Shown piece by piece: positions 5,775-13,729 of a stretch of 13,729 nt of DNA. The translations under genes and the position numbers were made by a program. The stretch's first letter is position 1; the number at the start of each line of letters is the position of its first letter. Location of the stretch: positions 1 through 13,729 of the forward strand of contig VBOS01000379.1 in assembly GCA_005893185.1 (NCBI GenBank). Direction: 5' to 3'. The DNA comes from Candidatus Eiseniibacteriota bacterium. Its GTDB lineage: Bacteria > Eisenbacteria > RBG-16-71-46. The notes under the pieces were generated by a model. It saw only the letters and a program-made list of their open reading frames with translations, was not told the origin of the DNA and searched no databases.

Positions 5775-7322
5775 CTAGCGCCCGGCGTGCATCGCGTCGT
5801 AGCAGTCCCACTCGACGCGGTAGAACGTGTAGACCGCCTCGCCCGGCCGGGCGATGCCGAGATTCGGCACCGATGCGTGCCCGAGTGGCGTGAGACATCG
5901 GGCGTAGGGGCTGCGTCGCGCGAGATCGTTCGCCGACGGCGCCCGGTCCACCACGAATTCGGGGCGCGCGAACGACGCGAACGAGAGCCGGCTCACGACG
6001 TCCTCTGGCGACTCGCGCTCCAGCAGTGGAACCATGTCCGGCGTCACGAGCCCCGCCAGGTCAACGATGCGGAGCCCGCTGTAGTAGCCGAGCGCACCGA
6101 TGTCGGGAGTCGCGATCGCGGCGTCGCGCGGCGCGTGCGCGCCGAACCACCGGCCCCAGAGCACGAGCGAGCGCTCGAGTCCGGCCGAGAAGGAGCGCAC
6201 GTGCGGAACCACTTCGGTGCCGTAGACCACGAGGTTCTGCGCCAGGACGAAGGCCGCCAGCAAGCCCGCGAACCCCGTGGCGCGGCGGCGGCGCGCGGGA
6301 TCGGGATTCGTCCCCACCCATGCGCGCTCCGCTGTGCGCCACGCGAGCCAGCCCAGCACCGGAAGGAGCGGCAGGAGGTAGCGGGACAGCACAGGCACGC
6401 CGCGCGCCGCGTAGAGCACGGGCACGCCCGCGAGCCAGCCCCAAGGCAGCAACGAGAGCGCGAGCCTCTCCTTCCCTCCCGCCACGCGCTTGCGTCCGCC
6501 CAGCAGGGCGGCGACCAGGACCATCGCGAGGAGCCCGTCGGTGGCGCCCACGATCTTCAATTGCCTCCAGAGATTGGTGATCTGGTACGCGAGGCCCGTT
6601 GCACCCGCGGTCTTCGCCGCCAGGGTCTGCGGCCACGGCGTCCCGTAGTAGGCCTTCGCGAACAGCAGCCAGCCGCCGTAGATCACGAGCGGAGGCGCAA
6701 CGCCGGAGATCCAGCGCGGCGCGGGCTTCCCTCCGCAGTCGGCGAGCAGCAGCACGCCCCACAGCGCGAGCAGGAACGTCGCCTCGGGCCGGGTCAGAGC
6801 GGCCAGCCCCCACAGCGTTCCGGTGAGCGCGTTGCTCGCAACTTCGCGTCCGGAGGAGAGGGAGACGAAACCCGCCAGGGTGAGCGCGACCGCGAGCGGC
6901 GTCTCCATGCCCGACAGCGCCCAGCGCAGCATCCACGCGTGACCCGCCCACGCCAGCGTCGCGAGCCCGCAAAACTCGGGAGTGCGGAGCGTGAGGCGCG
7001 TGAGCCGGAAGAAGAGGAGCACGGAACCGAGAGCCGCTGCGAGTCCGAGGGCGCGCGCCAGCGCCAGCCCCGGGATGCCGATCGTCATCCCGGCGGCGAG
7101 GAGTGCTACCCACAGCGGGCTCGTGCAGCCGTAGACGCGCTCGCCGACGTTGAACACCAGGCCGTGGCCCTCCGCGAGCCGCCGCGCGTACTGGAGGTGG
7201 ATGAAGGTGTCGTCTGTGATGTAGTGCCGCAGCGGCCAGAGCAGGACCAGCGCGAGCGCCAAGGCGAGCGCGAGGCACGCGCGCTCGAATCGCGTGACCG
7301 GAGCCGCCTCCGCCCCACTCAC
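5775..7322 (-). CDS. Multi-spanning GT-C type glycosyltransferase (PMT/AftB-like)
   Basis: An integral membrane protein of 515 residues with about 11-12 hydrophobic segments between 14 and 366, then a soluble, probably extracytoplasmic tail of about 145 residues. The first outer loop reads ITDDTFIHLQYARRLAEG (35-52), with the acidic pair D37-D38 where GT-C enzymes place catalytic acids. VFNVGERVYGCTSPLW (56-71) follows, typical of the PMT/AftB-like group that takes sugar from a polyprenyl-phosphate donor and transfers it outside the membrane. The tail contains TPDIGALGYYSGLRIVDLAGL (405-425, broken by the usual short gaps), common in this group. The GTG start overlaps the previous gene's stop (GTGA) and has GGAGG six bases upstream. 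It is the last gene before the terminator. The donor may be made by the GT2 enzyme at the start of the unit; acceptor and sugar are unknown. Confidence 0.8.
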   Translation of the reverse strand: MSGAEAAPVTRFERACLALALALALVLLWPLRHYITDDTFIHLQYARRLAEGHGLVFNVGERVYGCTSPLWVALLAAGMTIGIPGLALARALGLAAALGSVLLFFRLTRLTLRTPEFCGLATLAWAGHAWMLRWALSGMETPLAVALTLAGFVSLSSGREVASNALTGTLWGLAALTRPEATFLLALWGVLLLADCGGKPAPRWISGVAPPLVIYGGWLLFAKAYYGTPWPQTLAAKTAGATGLAYQITNLWRQLKIVGATDGLLAMVLVAALLGGRKRVAGGKERLALSLLPWGWLAGVPVLYAARGVPVLSRYLLPLLPVLGWLAWRTAERAWVGTNPDPARRRRATGFAGLLAAFVLAQNLVVYGTEVVPHVRSFSAGLERSLVLWGRWFGAHAPRDAAIATPDIGALGYYSGLRIVDLAGLVTPDMVPLLERESPEDVVSRLSFASFARPEFVVDRAPSANDLARRSPYARCLTPLGHASVPNLGIARPGEAVYTFYRVEWDCYDAMHAGR

Positions 7323-8585
7323 CCCCGGCCTCCGACGAGCTCGTCGAGCACGCCCGCGAGCCGCGCCGCCAGCCGCTCGCGGGTGTGCTCAGCGAGCCAC
7401 GCGGGACGCGCGGAAGGCCCGGCCTCGCCCGCCTTCCAGGCGCTGTAGCGCCGCTCGAGGCGGGCCGCGAGTGCCGCCCGATCGCCGGGAGCCACGACCT
7501 CACCGCCCGCGCGCTCGACCAGCGCGCCGGCTTCGTCGCCGGGCGGCAGCACGGCGAGGACCGGCCGCCCGCTGTCGAGATACTCGTAGAGCTTGCCCGG
7601 GACCATCGTGGGATAGTTGCGCGGCTTCCACAGGAGGAGCACGCCGGCGCCGCGCTGGAGCGCCAGTGACTCAGCGTGTGGGCGAGGCCCGAGAAACTCC
7701 ACGATGCCTTTGAGCCCGAGCGCGATCGCGCGATCCTCGTAACCGGTCTCGTAGGGCCCCGCGAAGCGGGCCCGCACCCGGCGCCGCGCTTCGGGGTGGC
7801 GCGCGAACCAGTCGTGCAGCGCCTCGAGCAGAACCTCGGCGTCCGGCATCTGGGCCAGCGTGCCGGTGAAGAGCAGATCGAAGCGCTCGCGCCCGCCCGA
7901 GGCGGCGGGAGCGGAGGCGGAAGGCGCAGCTTCGGGCTCGAATCCGTTGGGCAGATGGACGACGCGGCGCGGCCGCTCGGCGCCGCGCGCTGCGATGCCG
8001 TCCATGTGCGTGCGGGAGGCGGTGAGAACCACGTCCGCGCCTTCGAGGACGGCCCGCTCCAGCGCAGCGTGGCGGGCGCGATGCCATGCGCTCGGCGGCG
8101 TGCGGAAGTGAAGCCCCACCCACGGATCGCGGAAGTCGGCGACCCACGGCAGGCCGATGCGCCTGTGCACGGCGAGCGCAGCCAGGTGCACGCTGTCGGG
8201 GGGCGAGCTCGAGAGCATCGCGTCGAATCCGCCGCGCCGCGCGCGCCGTTCGGCGGCGGCGCGCGCGCGTCGGGACCATCCAACGTACGAGTCGGGAATC
8301 AGCCACCAGTCGCTGAGCTTGCGCAGCCCGGAGAAGGCGCGCGTGGAACGGCGGCCGGATGCTCCGCGCGTGAGCCCCAGCCAAGCGGAGAGCGCGCTCC
8401 CGCCGCGCACCCGAATCACCTCCGTCGCGCGCGGAACGCCACACCCAGTAGTCCCCAGCGTCCGCGCACACCACCGTGCACTCCCACCCGTGCCGGGGCA
8501 GGTGGCGCGTGAACCCCAGCACGCGGTGAACCCCGCCCCCGCCGAGCGGAGGGTAGAAGTAGCACAGGACGAGCAGCCGTCTCAT
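7319..8585 (-). pseudogene. GT4 glycosyltransferase, broken by a frameshift near 8438
   Basis: The two halves of one GT-B glycosyltransferase lie in different frames. The N-terminal half begins with the ATG at 8585 (ATGA overlap with the previous gene) and reads MRRLLVLCYFYPPLGGGG..., a standard GT4 nucleotide-fold start, up to GDYWVW (codon 49, ending at 8439). From about 8437 the homologous reading continues in another frame as VPRATEVIRVRGG and runs to the TGA at 7319. That half includes ADFRDPWVGLHF, LLFTGTLAQMPDAEVLLEAL and the C-terminal GKLYEYLDSGRPVLAVLPPGDEAG (gapped here), all typical of the family. Relatives usually have a short D-x-S-L-L-type segment between the two parts that is missing here, so a small non-triplet deletion is likelier than a single base slip. 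Joined, the product would be about 420 residues, normal length. If real, the gene is dead or makes only the 366-residue C-terminal part from a start at 8419; a sequence error is equally possible. Confidence 0.75.
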
Positions 8586-9691
8586 CCGCGCCCGCCCCGT
8601 GACGATCGGGATGGCGCGTGGCCGTGCGGGCGCCCGCCCTCCGATTCGGCTGCGAGGCGGGCGAAGAGTGCCTCGATCCTTCCCAGGTTCGCGCTCCAGT
8701 CGCCGCGCTCCGCGATCACGCGCAGGTTGCGGCCGCGCGCGGCCTCGCGCCAGGCGGAGTCGTCGAGTGCATGCTCCAGCGCGCGCGCGAGCGCCGCCGA
8801 ATCGCCCGGCGGGAAGAGACGCGCACCTTCGCCCTCTCCCACCCATTCGCGGTTCCCCTCGATGTCGCTCACGACCGGGACGGCGCAGCTCGCCATCGCT
8901 TCGAGCAGCGACACCGATGTCGAGTCGGAGAGCGAAGCCGAGAGGTAGATCTCGGCCCGCCCCAGCAGCTCAGCCAGCGCGCCGGGCTCGAGCCGGCCCA
9001 CGAACTCGAAGCGGCCGGCGGGCAGCTTTGCGCGCGCGAGGCGCTCGAGGCCAGGGCGCATCGAGCCGTCGCCCGCGATCACGAGCCGCGCGTGTGGCAG
9101 GCGCTCCAAGGCCGGCCGGACGCCCGCGATCAGCGTGGGGAGGTCGTAGAGCCGCTCGTGCATGCGCGCGCTCACCAGCAGGCCCGGCTCCCGAGACGGA
9201 CCGGGCCTGAAGCGCGCCCGATCCACCCCCCACGGAATCACGTGAAGCCGCTCCGTGGCCGCGCCCAGAGCGCGCGCAGCTGCGCCCAGGTTTTCGGCGT
9301 CCACCAGCACGGCGTCGGCGCGCGCGATGACGAATCGCGCGCGGCTTCGCCTGAGCGCATCGCGGGGCCCCACCGTCAGCAGATCCGATCCCCAAGCGGT
9401 CACAGCCAGCGGCCGGCGTCCCGAGAGCGCGCCCAGCAGGCCGTAGTTGGGAACGAAGTGCGCGTCCACCAGGTCGGGAGCGAAGCCGGCGAGCGCGCGC
9501 GCGAGCGCGGGGAGCGCGAGCGGATAGCGCAGCCAGCCGGGGAGCGGCGCGCGCGGCAGCCGCGAATGCGGCAGGTCTGGAGGACCAGGCTCGAGCGACC
9601 ACAGCCCAACCGTGTGCCCGCGCGCGCGAAAATGCTCGACCCAGCGCCGGGCGTGCACGGCCGAAGCGTTGGCGAGCGTCGCGATCCTCAC
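8582..9691 (-). CDS. GT4 family glycosyltransferase
   Basis: A complete GT-B fold glycosyltransferase of 369 residues, likely cytoplasmic and using a nucleotide sugar to extend a glycan. The N-domain has RIATLANASAVHARRWVEH (2-20), DLVDAHFVPNYGLLG and LAVTAWGSDLL. The linker PWGVD is at 153-157. In the C-domain, LVIAGDGSMRPGLE is followed by SDSTSVSLLEAMA, where the usual EX7E motif is D256-x7-E264, a variant common in one GT4 subgroup, and by VPVVSDIEGNREWV. The GTG start overlaps the acyltransferase stop (GTGA) and puts the first beta-strand directly at the N-terminus; the open frame upstream to about 10405 is not homologous sequence. The end overlaps the next glycosyltransferase by four bases. 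The sugar is not predictable. Confidence 0.9.
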   Translation of the reverse strand: MRIATLANASAVHARRWVEHFRARGHTVGLWSLEPGPPDLPHSRLPRAPLPGWLRYPLALPALARALAGFAPDLVDAHFVPNYGLLGALSGRRPLAVTAWGSDLLTVGPRDALRRSRARFVIARADAVLVDAENLGAAARALGAATERLHVIPWGVDRARFRPGPSREPGLLVSARMHERLYDLPTLIAGVRPALERLPHARLVIAGDGSMRPGLERLARAKLPAGRFEFVGRLEPGALAELLGRAEIYLSASLSDSTSVSLLEAMASCAVPVVSDIEGNREWVGEGEGARLFPPGDSAALARALEHALDDSAWREAARGRNLRVIAERGDWSANLGRIEALFARLAAESEGGRPHGHAPSRSSRGGRG

Positions 9692-10773
9692 GCCACCCGC
9701 CCCCTCGCCCGCCGCCGCCGCAGCGCCGCTTGCGCGGCCGCGATCATGCGCCCAGCCGGCGTGGCGTGGCGCGCGTCGAGCCAGAGCACGGGATGGAGCA
9801 CGGTGGCGGCGCCCAGCGCGCGCTTGAACGCAGCCAGCGCCGGCAGCCCTGCGCTGCCGCCGAGATTGACGCGTGCGCGGCCGGCGTGGGCCGCCCACTC
9901 CACGACCGACGCGAGCAGGAACACGGCCGCCTGCCGCCCGCGCGCGTCGGGATGCGTCCCGCTCCACCACGGCATCAGCTCGCGCGGATGGTCGAGCGCG
10001 AGGACCGCGCTCAGGAGCCCGCGCGCATCGCGCACCGTGAAGAGCCGCGCGAGCGAAGCCTCCAAGCCTTGCGCGGCGCCGCCCGCGCCGTCGGCCAGGC
10101 CCGGTCGTGCGAGCAGCCGGCGCGAGAGCTCGGCCGGCCGCGCGCGATGCCCGGTCCACGCGCGCGCCTGACGGAGGTAGAGCGCGTAGGCTTCGGGCAG
10201 CGCTTCCGGCTCCTCCGCGAAGACCAGCCCCGCGACGCGCGCGCCGTGGATCGCCTGCCGGGTCTTGCGCTCCATGCGTGACCACGCAGCATCGAGGCCG
10301 CCTTCGAGATCCACGACCGCGGTCTCCACGATGCGTGTCTGCCCGCCCACGGCTTCGGTCGCAGCGGGCCCCGGGGGCTCGTCCCGGTAGCGGTAGAGCG
10401 ACCACTCACCTCCCACTGCGCGCAGCTCGCGCTGGAGGTTTGCGAAGGCGCCCGCGACCGCAGCTTCCACTTCCGCGCGCGCGCCCGGAACCGCGATCGG
10501 GGCGCCCGGGAGCAGGAAGGGAAGCGAATGGATCCAGTGAAATCCCGCCCGGCGCTCGATCACCAACGGCGCGCCGCCCAGGAGCCGGCCCTCCCGCAAC
10601 ACCGCGACGAAGCGGGGCTCGCTCGCGGGCTGAGTCTCCGCCAGGGCCGAGCACAAGCGAGCGCGGTGCGCGGCCGTCGCGCTCGGATCCGCGGCCACGA
10701 GCGCCTCCCACCCGGCGGGAGGCTCGGGGAGTACACGGACGTCGACGACGGCCCCTGTCCCCGGCCCGCTCAG
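9688..10773 (-). CDS. FemAB/GNAT-like acyltransferase (CelD/BcsL type); start uncertain
   Basis: A protein of about 360 residues of the FemAB-like GNAT superfamily, often found in polysaccharide and exosortase-linked clusters, where it may acylate or aminoacylate a glycan or lipid-linked sugar. Support comes from the N-terminal pattern GWEALVAADPSATAAHR, FVAVLREGRLLGGAPLVI (GNAT strand pair), MERKTRQAIHGARVAGLVF (the KTR-IR helix of the family), LARLFTVRDARGLLSAVLALD, and the closing RVNLGGSAGLPALAAFKRALGA (gapped). No ATG, GTG or TTG lies in frame between a GTG at 10878, deep inside the previous gene, and a GTG near 10707 that would cut off conserved sequence. I place the start at the CTG at 10773, which overlaps the previous TGA as CTGA, like the NTGA junctions of its neighbours. 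It lacks a clear ribosome binding site, so a mutated or misread start is possible. Confidence 0.75.
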   Translation of the reverse strand: MSGPGTGAVVDVRVLPEPPAGWEALVAADPSATAAHRARLCSALAETQPASEPRFVAVLREGRLLGGAPLVIERRAGFHWIHSLPFLLPGAPIAVPGARAEVEAAVAGAFANLQRELRAVGGEWSLYRYRDEPPGPAATEAVGGQTRIVETAVVDLEGGLDAAWSRMERKTRQAIHGARVAGLVFAEEPEALPEAYALYLRQARAWTGHRARPAELSRRLLARPGLADGAGGAAQGLEASLARLFTVRDARGLLSAVLALDHPRELMPWWSGTHPDARGRQAAVFLLASVVEWAAHAGRARVNLGGSAGLPALAAFKRALGAATVLHPVLWLDARHATPAGRMIAAAQAALRRRRARGRVA

Positions 10774-13046
10774 CGCAGCAGGATGAGGCGAGAGCTGGCG
10801 GACTTGCCGCCCGACTGGACCCGCAGGAAGTAGATCCCCGGGCGCGCGAGGTGGCCCTGCTCGGTATAGCCGTCCCACACGAAACCCTGGTTGCCCACGC
10901 CGGAGAATCGTCGCAGCCGGCGCCCCTGCAGATCGTAGATCTCACCGGAGTAGCTGGTCGCGTTTCCGGTGAGCTTGATCCCGATCCCGATCGAGGAGAG
11001 CCACGCGGGGTTGGGATAGACCGTGACCTTGAGCTGGGGCACAGGGGGCGGGGGCGGCGGGCGATAGCCGGGATCATAGCGATTGAGCCCGAGCGAGGTT
11101 CCGATCCACACGACGCCCGAGGGCTCCACCTGGATGGCCCTCACATCCTCGCTGGCGAGCGGCGAATTCAGGAGGTCGAATGCCTGTACGCTTCCGCTGC
11201 CGGGGACGACCTCCCGGATCCCGTTGGTCGTTCCTACCCACACCGTGCCGTCGCGCCCGACCGCGAGCGGGTTCACGGCACCCTGCCCGACCCCCGCGCC
11301 CAACGAGTAAGAGACGATCCGGTCGCCGTTCGTCCGCCTGTAAGCGACGAGCTCCGTCCCGTGAAAGGCCCACACCGTGTCGCCGCGGGCGACCAGACCC
11401 GCGACGCCGAGGCGTTCGGTCCCCGCCACCGTATGGGGCTGGGGCAGGGAGTCCGGACGGTTGGGAATCAGGTCGAAATAGTCGATCCCCTTCGTCAGGT
11501 AGCCCACCCAGAGCCGCCCGCTCCGATCCACCGTGAGCGCGCGGACGATATTGTCCCGCACGCTTGAGCTGTCGGGGGTGAAGGCCTGGAACAGGTTCCC
11601 ACCCAGGTCGAAGTAGTGGAGACCGCGCGCGGGGCAGCAGACGTCGCGGTTGTTCGTATCCATGCCGAACCACCGCCCGCCCGAAGAATCGGCGGCCGAC
11701 GCCCACGCGCAGGTATAACGACCGCCGTCGGGGAGCACGTCATCCGGCTGATAGAGATGATGTGTCACATGCGGGGTCGGCAGGCTGTCATCGTACACGT
11801 CGATGACCGTGCCCCAGCAGCCGAACCACTTCTTGGAACGGCGGTCCACGAGCAGCGCGAATGCGTAATTGGGGGCGTAGAGCGTGGTGTCGCAGCCCGG
11901 AGCGCACCGGACGTCGAAGGGCCAATTGCGCCACCCCCGGTCGTCGAGCCGGCCGATGCCTTCTGCGAACGTGTTCACCCACAGCCGCTTTCCGTCCAGC
12001 GCGAGGTTCAGGATGTCGTTGCCGGGAGGTCCCGCAGGCGCGCGCAACGTCCACAGGTCGGGATTCCCCACCCGCTCGCGGAGCCCGTCTTGCTCGGCGG
12101 CGAAGAATCGGCCGTTCCGGTCCACCGTGAGCGCGAAGGAGCGGTGATCGTCGTTGCGAACGGAGGCAAACTGATTCGTCACCTTCACCCAGTACTTCAT
12201 GTTGGAGTTCCACACGAAAAACCCCTGCTCCGTTGTGAGCAGGAGCTTCCCCTGATCCTGGTAGATCCGCACCGCGTTGGGGATCGTCCCCCCGCCCGCG
12301 ACATTGGTCGCGAGGCTCCATGGCCCGGGCGTATCGAAGGCGTGGCTCAGGGGGGCGTTTCCCCAGAGCGCGATCAGAGTCGTGTCGTCCGTCACGATGT
12401 TCTCGAATGCAAAACTTTCGATTCCGGCCTCGGAGGTCCAGGTCGTCAGCCCCTGCGAGAACTGGCTTCGGTAGACGCCGAGCCGGGTGGAGACCCATGC
12501 GGAGTCGCCGTGGATCGCGATGCCCGTGATCCAATCGCTCCCGTTCGTGAAAGGCGAAGGATTGAAGCCGTCGGGCAACGCCCCCTGGATCTCCGTTCCC
12601 GTCCACAGCGCGATCCCCCGCGGAGTTCCGATCAGGAGTGAATCCCCGCGGGCGGCGAAGGCCGTCACGCTGTCGGAGGGAAGCCCGTCGAAGCGGTTCA
12701 CCACGTCCCACTTCGTCCCGTCGGCGGACAGGCGGCTGGCGCCGGCGCCGAGCGTCCCCACCCACAACCGCCCCGAGCGATCCCGCAGCAGGGTCGTGAG
12801 GCTGTTGCTCGCGAGGCCGCCGGGCTCGCGATTGATCGCGATGAACGAGCTGTCGCTTGGCTGGTAGCGCAGCAGCCCGGCTTCACCTGTGGCGCACCAC
12901 ACCGTGTCGCCCTCAGCCAGGAGGTCGCGATACGTGTAGGCGCGAATGAGCGTGCTCCAAGCTCCGCGCTCCCAAGCCGGCGCCGAACCACTCGCTGCGC
13001 CGAGGCCCGTCAGCACCGAAAACAGGATGACCCAACGCTTTCTCAT
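10770..13046 (-). CDS. Secreted two-component-type beta-propeller protein with FlgD/T9SS-like C-terminal domain
   Basis: An extracytoplasmic protein of 758 residues. A signal peptide (MRKRW, hydrophobic core, cleavage probably after SAPA near residue 24) is followed by many propeller repeats of the Reg_prop type, with the core D-R-S-G-R-L-W-V-G. Clear examples are TTLLRDRSGRLWVGTLGAG, RALTVDRSGRLWVGYLTKG, LAVGRDGTVWVGTTNG and AIQVEPSGVVWIGTSLG. Unlike hybrid sensors with this propeller, it has no membrane or kinase part. A proline run at about 664-669 leads to a domain at 671-758 with VYPNP, GEIYDLQGRRLRR, VWDG and PGIYFLRV, the FlgD-like or type IX sorting-like domain common in FCB bacteria. 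Several Cys in mid-protein (including CAPGC and DVCCPA) could form disulfides. The ATG has GGAG five bases upstream and is two bases after the previous stop. Its place among glycan genes suggests an envelope or glycan-binding role, which is inference. Confidence 0.85.
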   Translation of the reverse strand: MRKRWVILFSVLTGLGAASGSAPAWERGAWSTLIRAYTYRDLLAEGDTVWCATGEAGLLRYQPSDSSFIAINREPGGLASNSLTTLLRDRSGRLWVGTLGAGASRLSADGTKWDVVNRFDGLPSDSVTAFAARGDSLLIGTPRGIALWTGTEIQGALPDGFNPSPFTNGSDWITGIAIHGDSAWVSTRLGVYRSQFSQGLTTWTSEAGIESFAFENIVTDDTTLIALWGNAPLSHAFDTPGPWSLATNVAGGGTIPNAVRIYQDQGKLLLTTEQGFFVWNSNMKYWVKVTNQFASVRNDDHRSFALTVDRNGRFFAAEQDGLRERVGNPDLWTLRAPAGPPGNDILNLALDGKRLWVNTFAEGIGRLDDRGWRNWPFDVRCAPGCDTTLYAPNYAFALLVDRRSKKWFGCWGTVIDVYDDSLPTPHVTHHLYQPDDVLPDGGRYTCAWASAADSSGGRWFGMDTNNRDVCCPARGLHYFDLGGNLFQAFTPDSSSVRDNIVRALTVDRSGRLWVGYLTKGIDYFDLIPNRPDSLPQPHTVAGTERLGVAGLVARGDTVWAFHGTELVAYRRTNGDRIVSYSLGAGVGQGAVNPLAVGRDGTVWVGTTNGIREVVPGSGSVQAFDLLNSPLASEDVRAIQVEPSGVVWIGTSLGLNRYDPGYRPPPPPPVPQLKVTVYPNPAWLSSIGIGIKLTGNATSYSGEIYDLQGRRLRRFSGVGNQGFVWDGYTEQGHLARPGIYFLRVQSGGKSASSRLILLR

Positions 13047-13048
13047 GC

Positions 13049-13729
13049 CTACTCCACGCGGCCGAAAAGGTCCAGGAAGCGGAGCCTCCAGACCATCCAT
13101 GCAGCCTCCCAGATGATGCGGCGGTTCATCTTGGACACCCCGGCGCGGCGGTCCACGAACACGATCGGGATCTCCTTGATTCTAAATCCACGCTTCCAGC
13201 ACTTGAAAGACATCTCGATCTGGAACGCGTACCCGTCGGATTTTACGCGGTCGAGGCGGATGGCCTCGAGCGCGTGGCGCCGGAAGCACTTGAAGCCCCC
13301 GGTCGCGTCGTTCACCGGCAGCCCGGTCACGAGCCGAGTGTAGAGGTTGGCGGCGTACGAGAGCACCAGGCGCTTGAGCGGCCAATTGACGACCGTCACG
13401 CCGTGGAGGTAGCGCGATCCCAGCACCAGGTCGGCCTCCTGCGCATGCTTCAGGAACTCACCGATGCTGTCGGGATCGTGGGAGAAGTCGGCGTCCATCT
13501 CGAACACGTAGTTCGCACCGTTCTTGAGCGCGTAGCGGAAGCCGTCGCGGTAGGCCGAGCCCAGCCCCATCTTGCCCGGGCGCTCGATGAGATGCACGCG
13601 GCCCTCGCGCGCCATCCACTGACGGACCGTCTCGGCCGTGCCGTCGGGCGAATGGTCGTCCACGATCAGGACGTCGAGCCCGTGCGGGAGCGCGAGCAGG
13701 CGCGTGAGCATCTCGTCGATGTTCTCGCG
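13049..13729 (-). CDS. DPM1-like GT2 polyprenyl-phosphate sugar synthase (5' end cut by window)
   Basis: A family 2 glycosyltransferase with 226 residues visible; about 20 N-terminal residues lie beyond the window. It resembles dolichol- or polyprenol-phosphate mannose synthases, which move a sugar from GDP-mannose (or a similar donor) to a lipid phosphate at the inner membrane face. Motifs in order are DVLIVDDHSPDGTAETV, RPGKMGLGSAYRDGF, the metal-binding DAD in EMDADFSHDPD, VLGSRYLHG, VNDATGGFKCFRRHAL, SDGYAFQIEM and the closing VDRRAGVSKM. No C-terminal membrane domain follows, as in the soluble DPM1 type. It is two bases upstream of the propeller gene and six genes share its unit. The GT-C enzyme at the end of the unit could use its product. 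The sugar (mannose, glucose or other) is not fixed by what I can see. Confidence 0.93.
   Translation of the reverse strand, partial: RENIDEMLTRLLALPHGLDVLIVDDHSPDGTAETVRQWMAREGRVHLIERPGKMGLGSAYRDGFRYALKNGANYVFEMDADFSHDPDSIGEFLKHAQEADLVLGSRYLHGVTVVNWPLKRLVLSYAANLYTRLVTGLPVNDATGGFKCFRRHALEAIRLDRVKSDGYAFQIEMSFKCWKRGFRIKEIPIVFVDRRAGVSKMNRRIIWEAAWMVWRLRFLDLFGRVE

Noticed and set aside
5787..7448. Long plus-strand open frame of 553 codons opposite the GT-C gene
   Set aside because: Composition is Arg/Glu/Ala/Pro-rich shadow sequence with no motif; the opposite strand carries a clear membrane protein.
6061..8283. Minus-strand open frame of 740 codons running through two glycosyltransferase genes
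   Set aside because: It is out of frame with both recognised proteins and has no recognisable domain.
8618..10171. Plus-strand open frame of 517 codons opposite the GT4 and acyltransferase genes
   Set aside because: Same shadow character; the minus-strand genes are supported by motifs and junctions.
13047..13100. Longer propeller gene start at 13100
   Set aside because: It overlaps the GT2 gene and places 18 non-conserved residues before a clear signal peptide that begins at the ATG at 13046.

Overview
The window is one GC-rich bacterial segment in which every supported gene lies on the minus strand, so transcription runs from high to low coordinates. It holds two units, separated by a terminator and a strong promoter around 5570-5680. 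No RNA genes, mobile elements or CRISPR arrays were seen. No stretch over 300 bases lacks a gene; the longest gap, 5495-5774, holds the terminator and control region.

Upstream unit (13729 down to 5775): envelope polysaccharide or glycan genes. In transcription order they are a DPM1-like polyprenyl-phosphate sugar synthase (cut by the window edge), a secreted beta-propeller protein with a FlgD/T9SS-like C-terminal domain, a FemAB/GNAT-type acyltransferase, two GT4 glycosyltransferases (the second broken by a frameshift), and a multi-spanning GT-C type glycosyltransferase. A plausible scheme is that the GT2 enzyme loads a sugar on a polyprenyl carrier, the cytoplasmic GT4 enzymes and acyltransferase build and decorate a glycan, and the GT-C enzyme transfers sugar outside the membrane.

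Downstream unit (5598 down to 1): the start of a division and cell wall (dcw) cluster, in the order mraZ, a STAS-domain gene, rsmH, ftsL, ftsI (with two PASTA domains) and murE (cut by the window start). It begins with a sigma70-type promoter followed by four exact 10-bp-period GTGG repeats, the expected MraZ operator. The STAS gene between mraZ and rsmH is not part of the textbook cluster.

Most adjacent genes overlap by four bases (ATGA or GTGA), and at least seven genes use GTG or TTG starts. Three reading frames are abnormal: an in-frame amber codon in ftsL, a frameshift in a GT4 gene, and an acyltransferase with no ATG, GTG or TTG at its expected start. These may be real or may reflect draft-quality sequence.

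The high GC, the FlgD-like C-terminal domain with its YPNP motif and the PASTA-type FtsI suggest a high-GC, Gram-negative lineage of the FCB type (for example Eisenbacteria-like). That placement is inference from style, not a database result.
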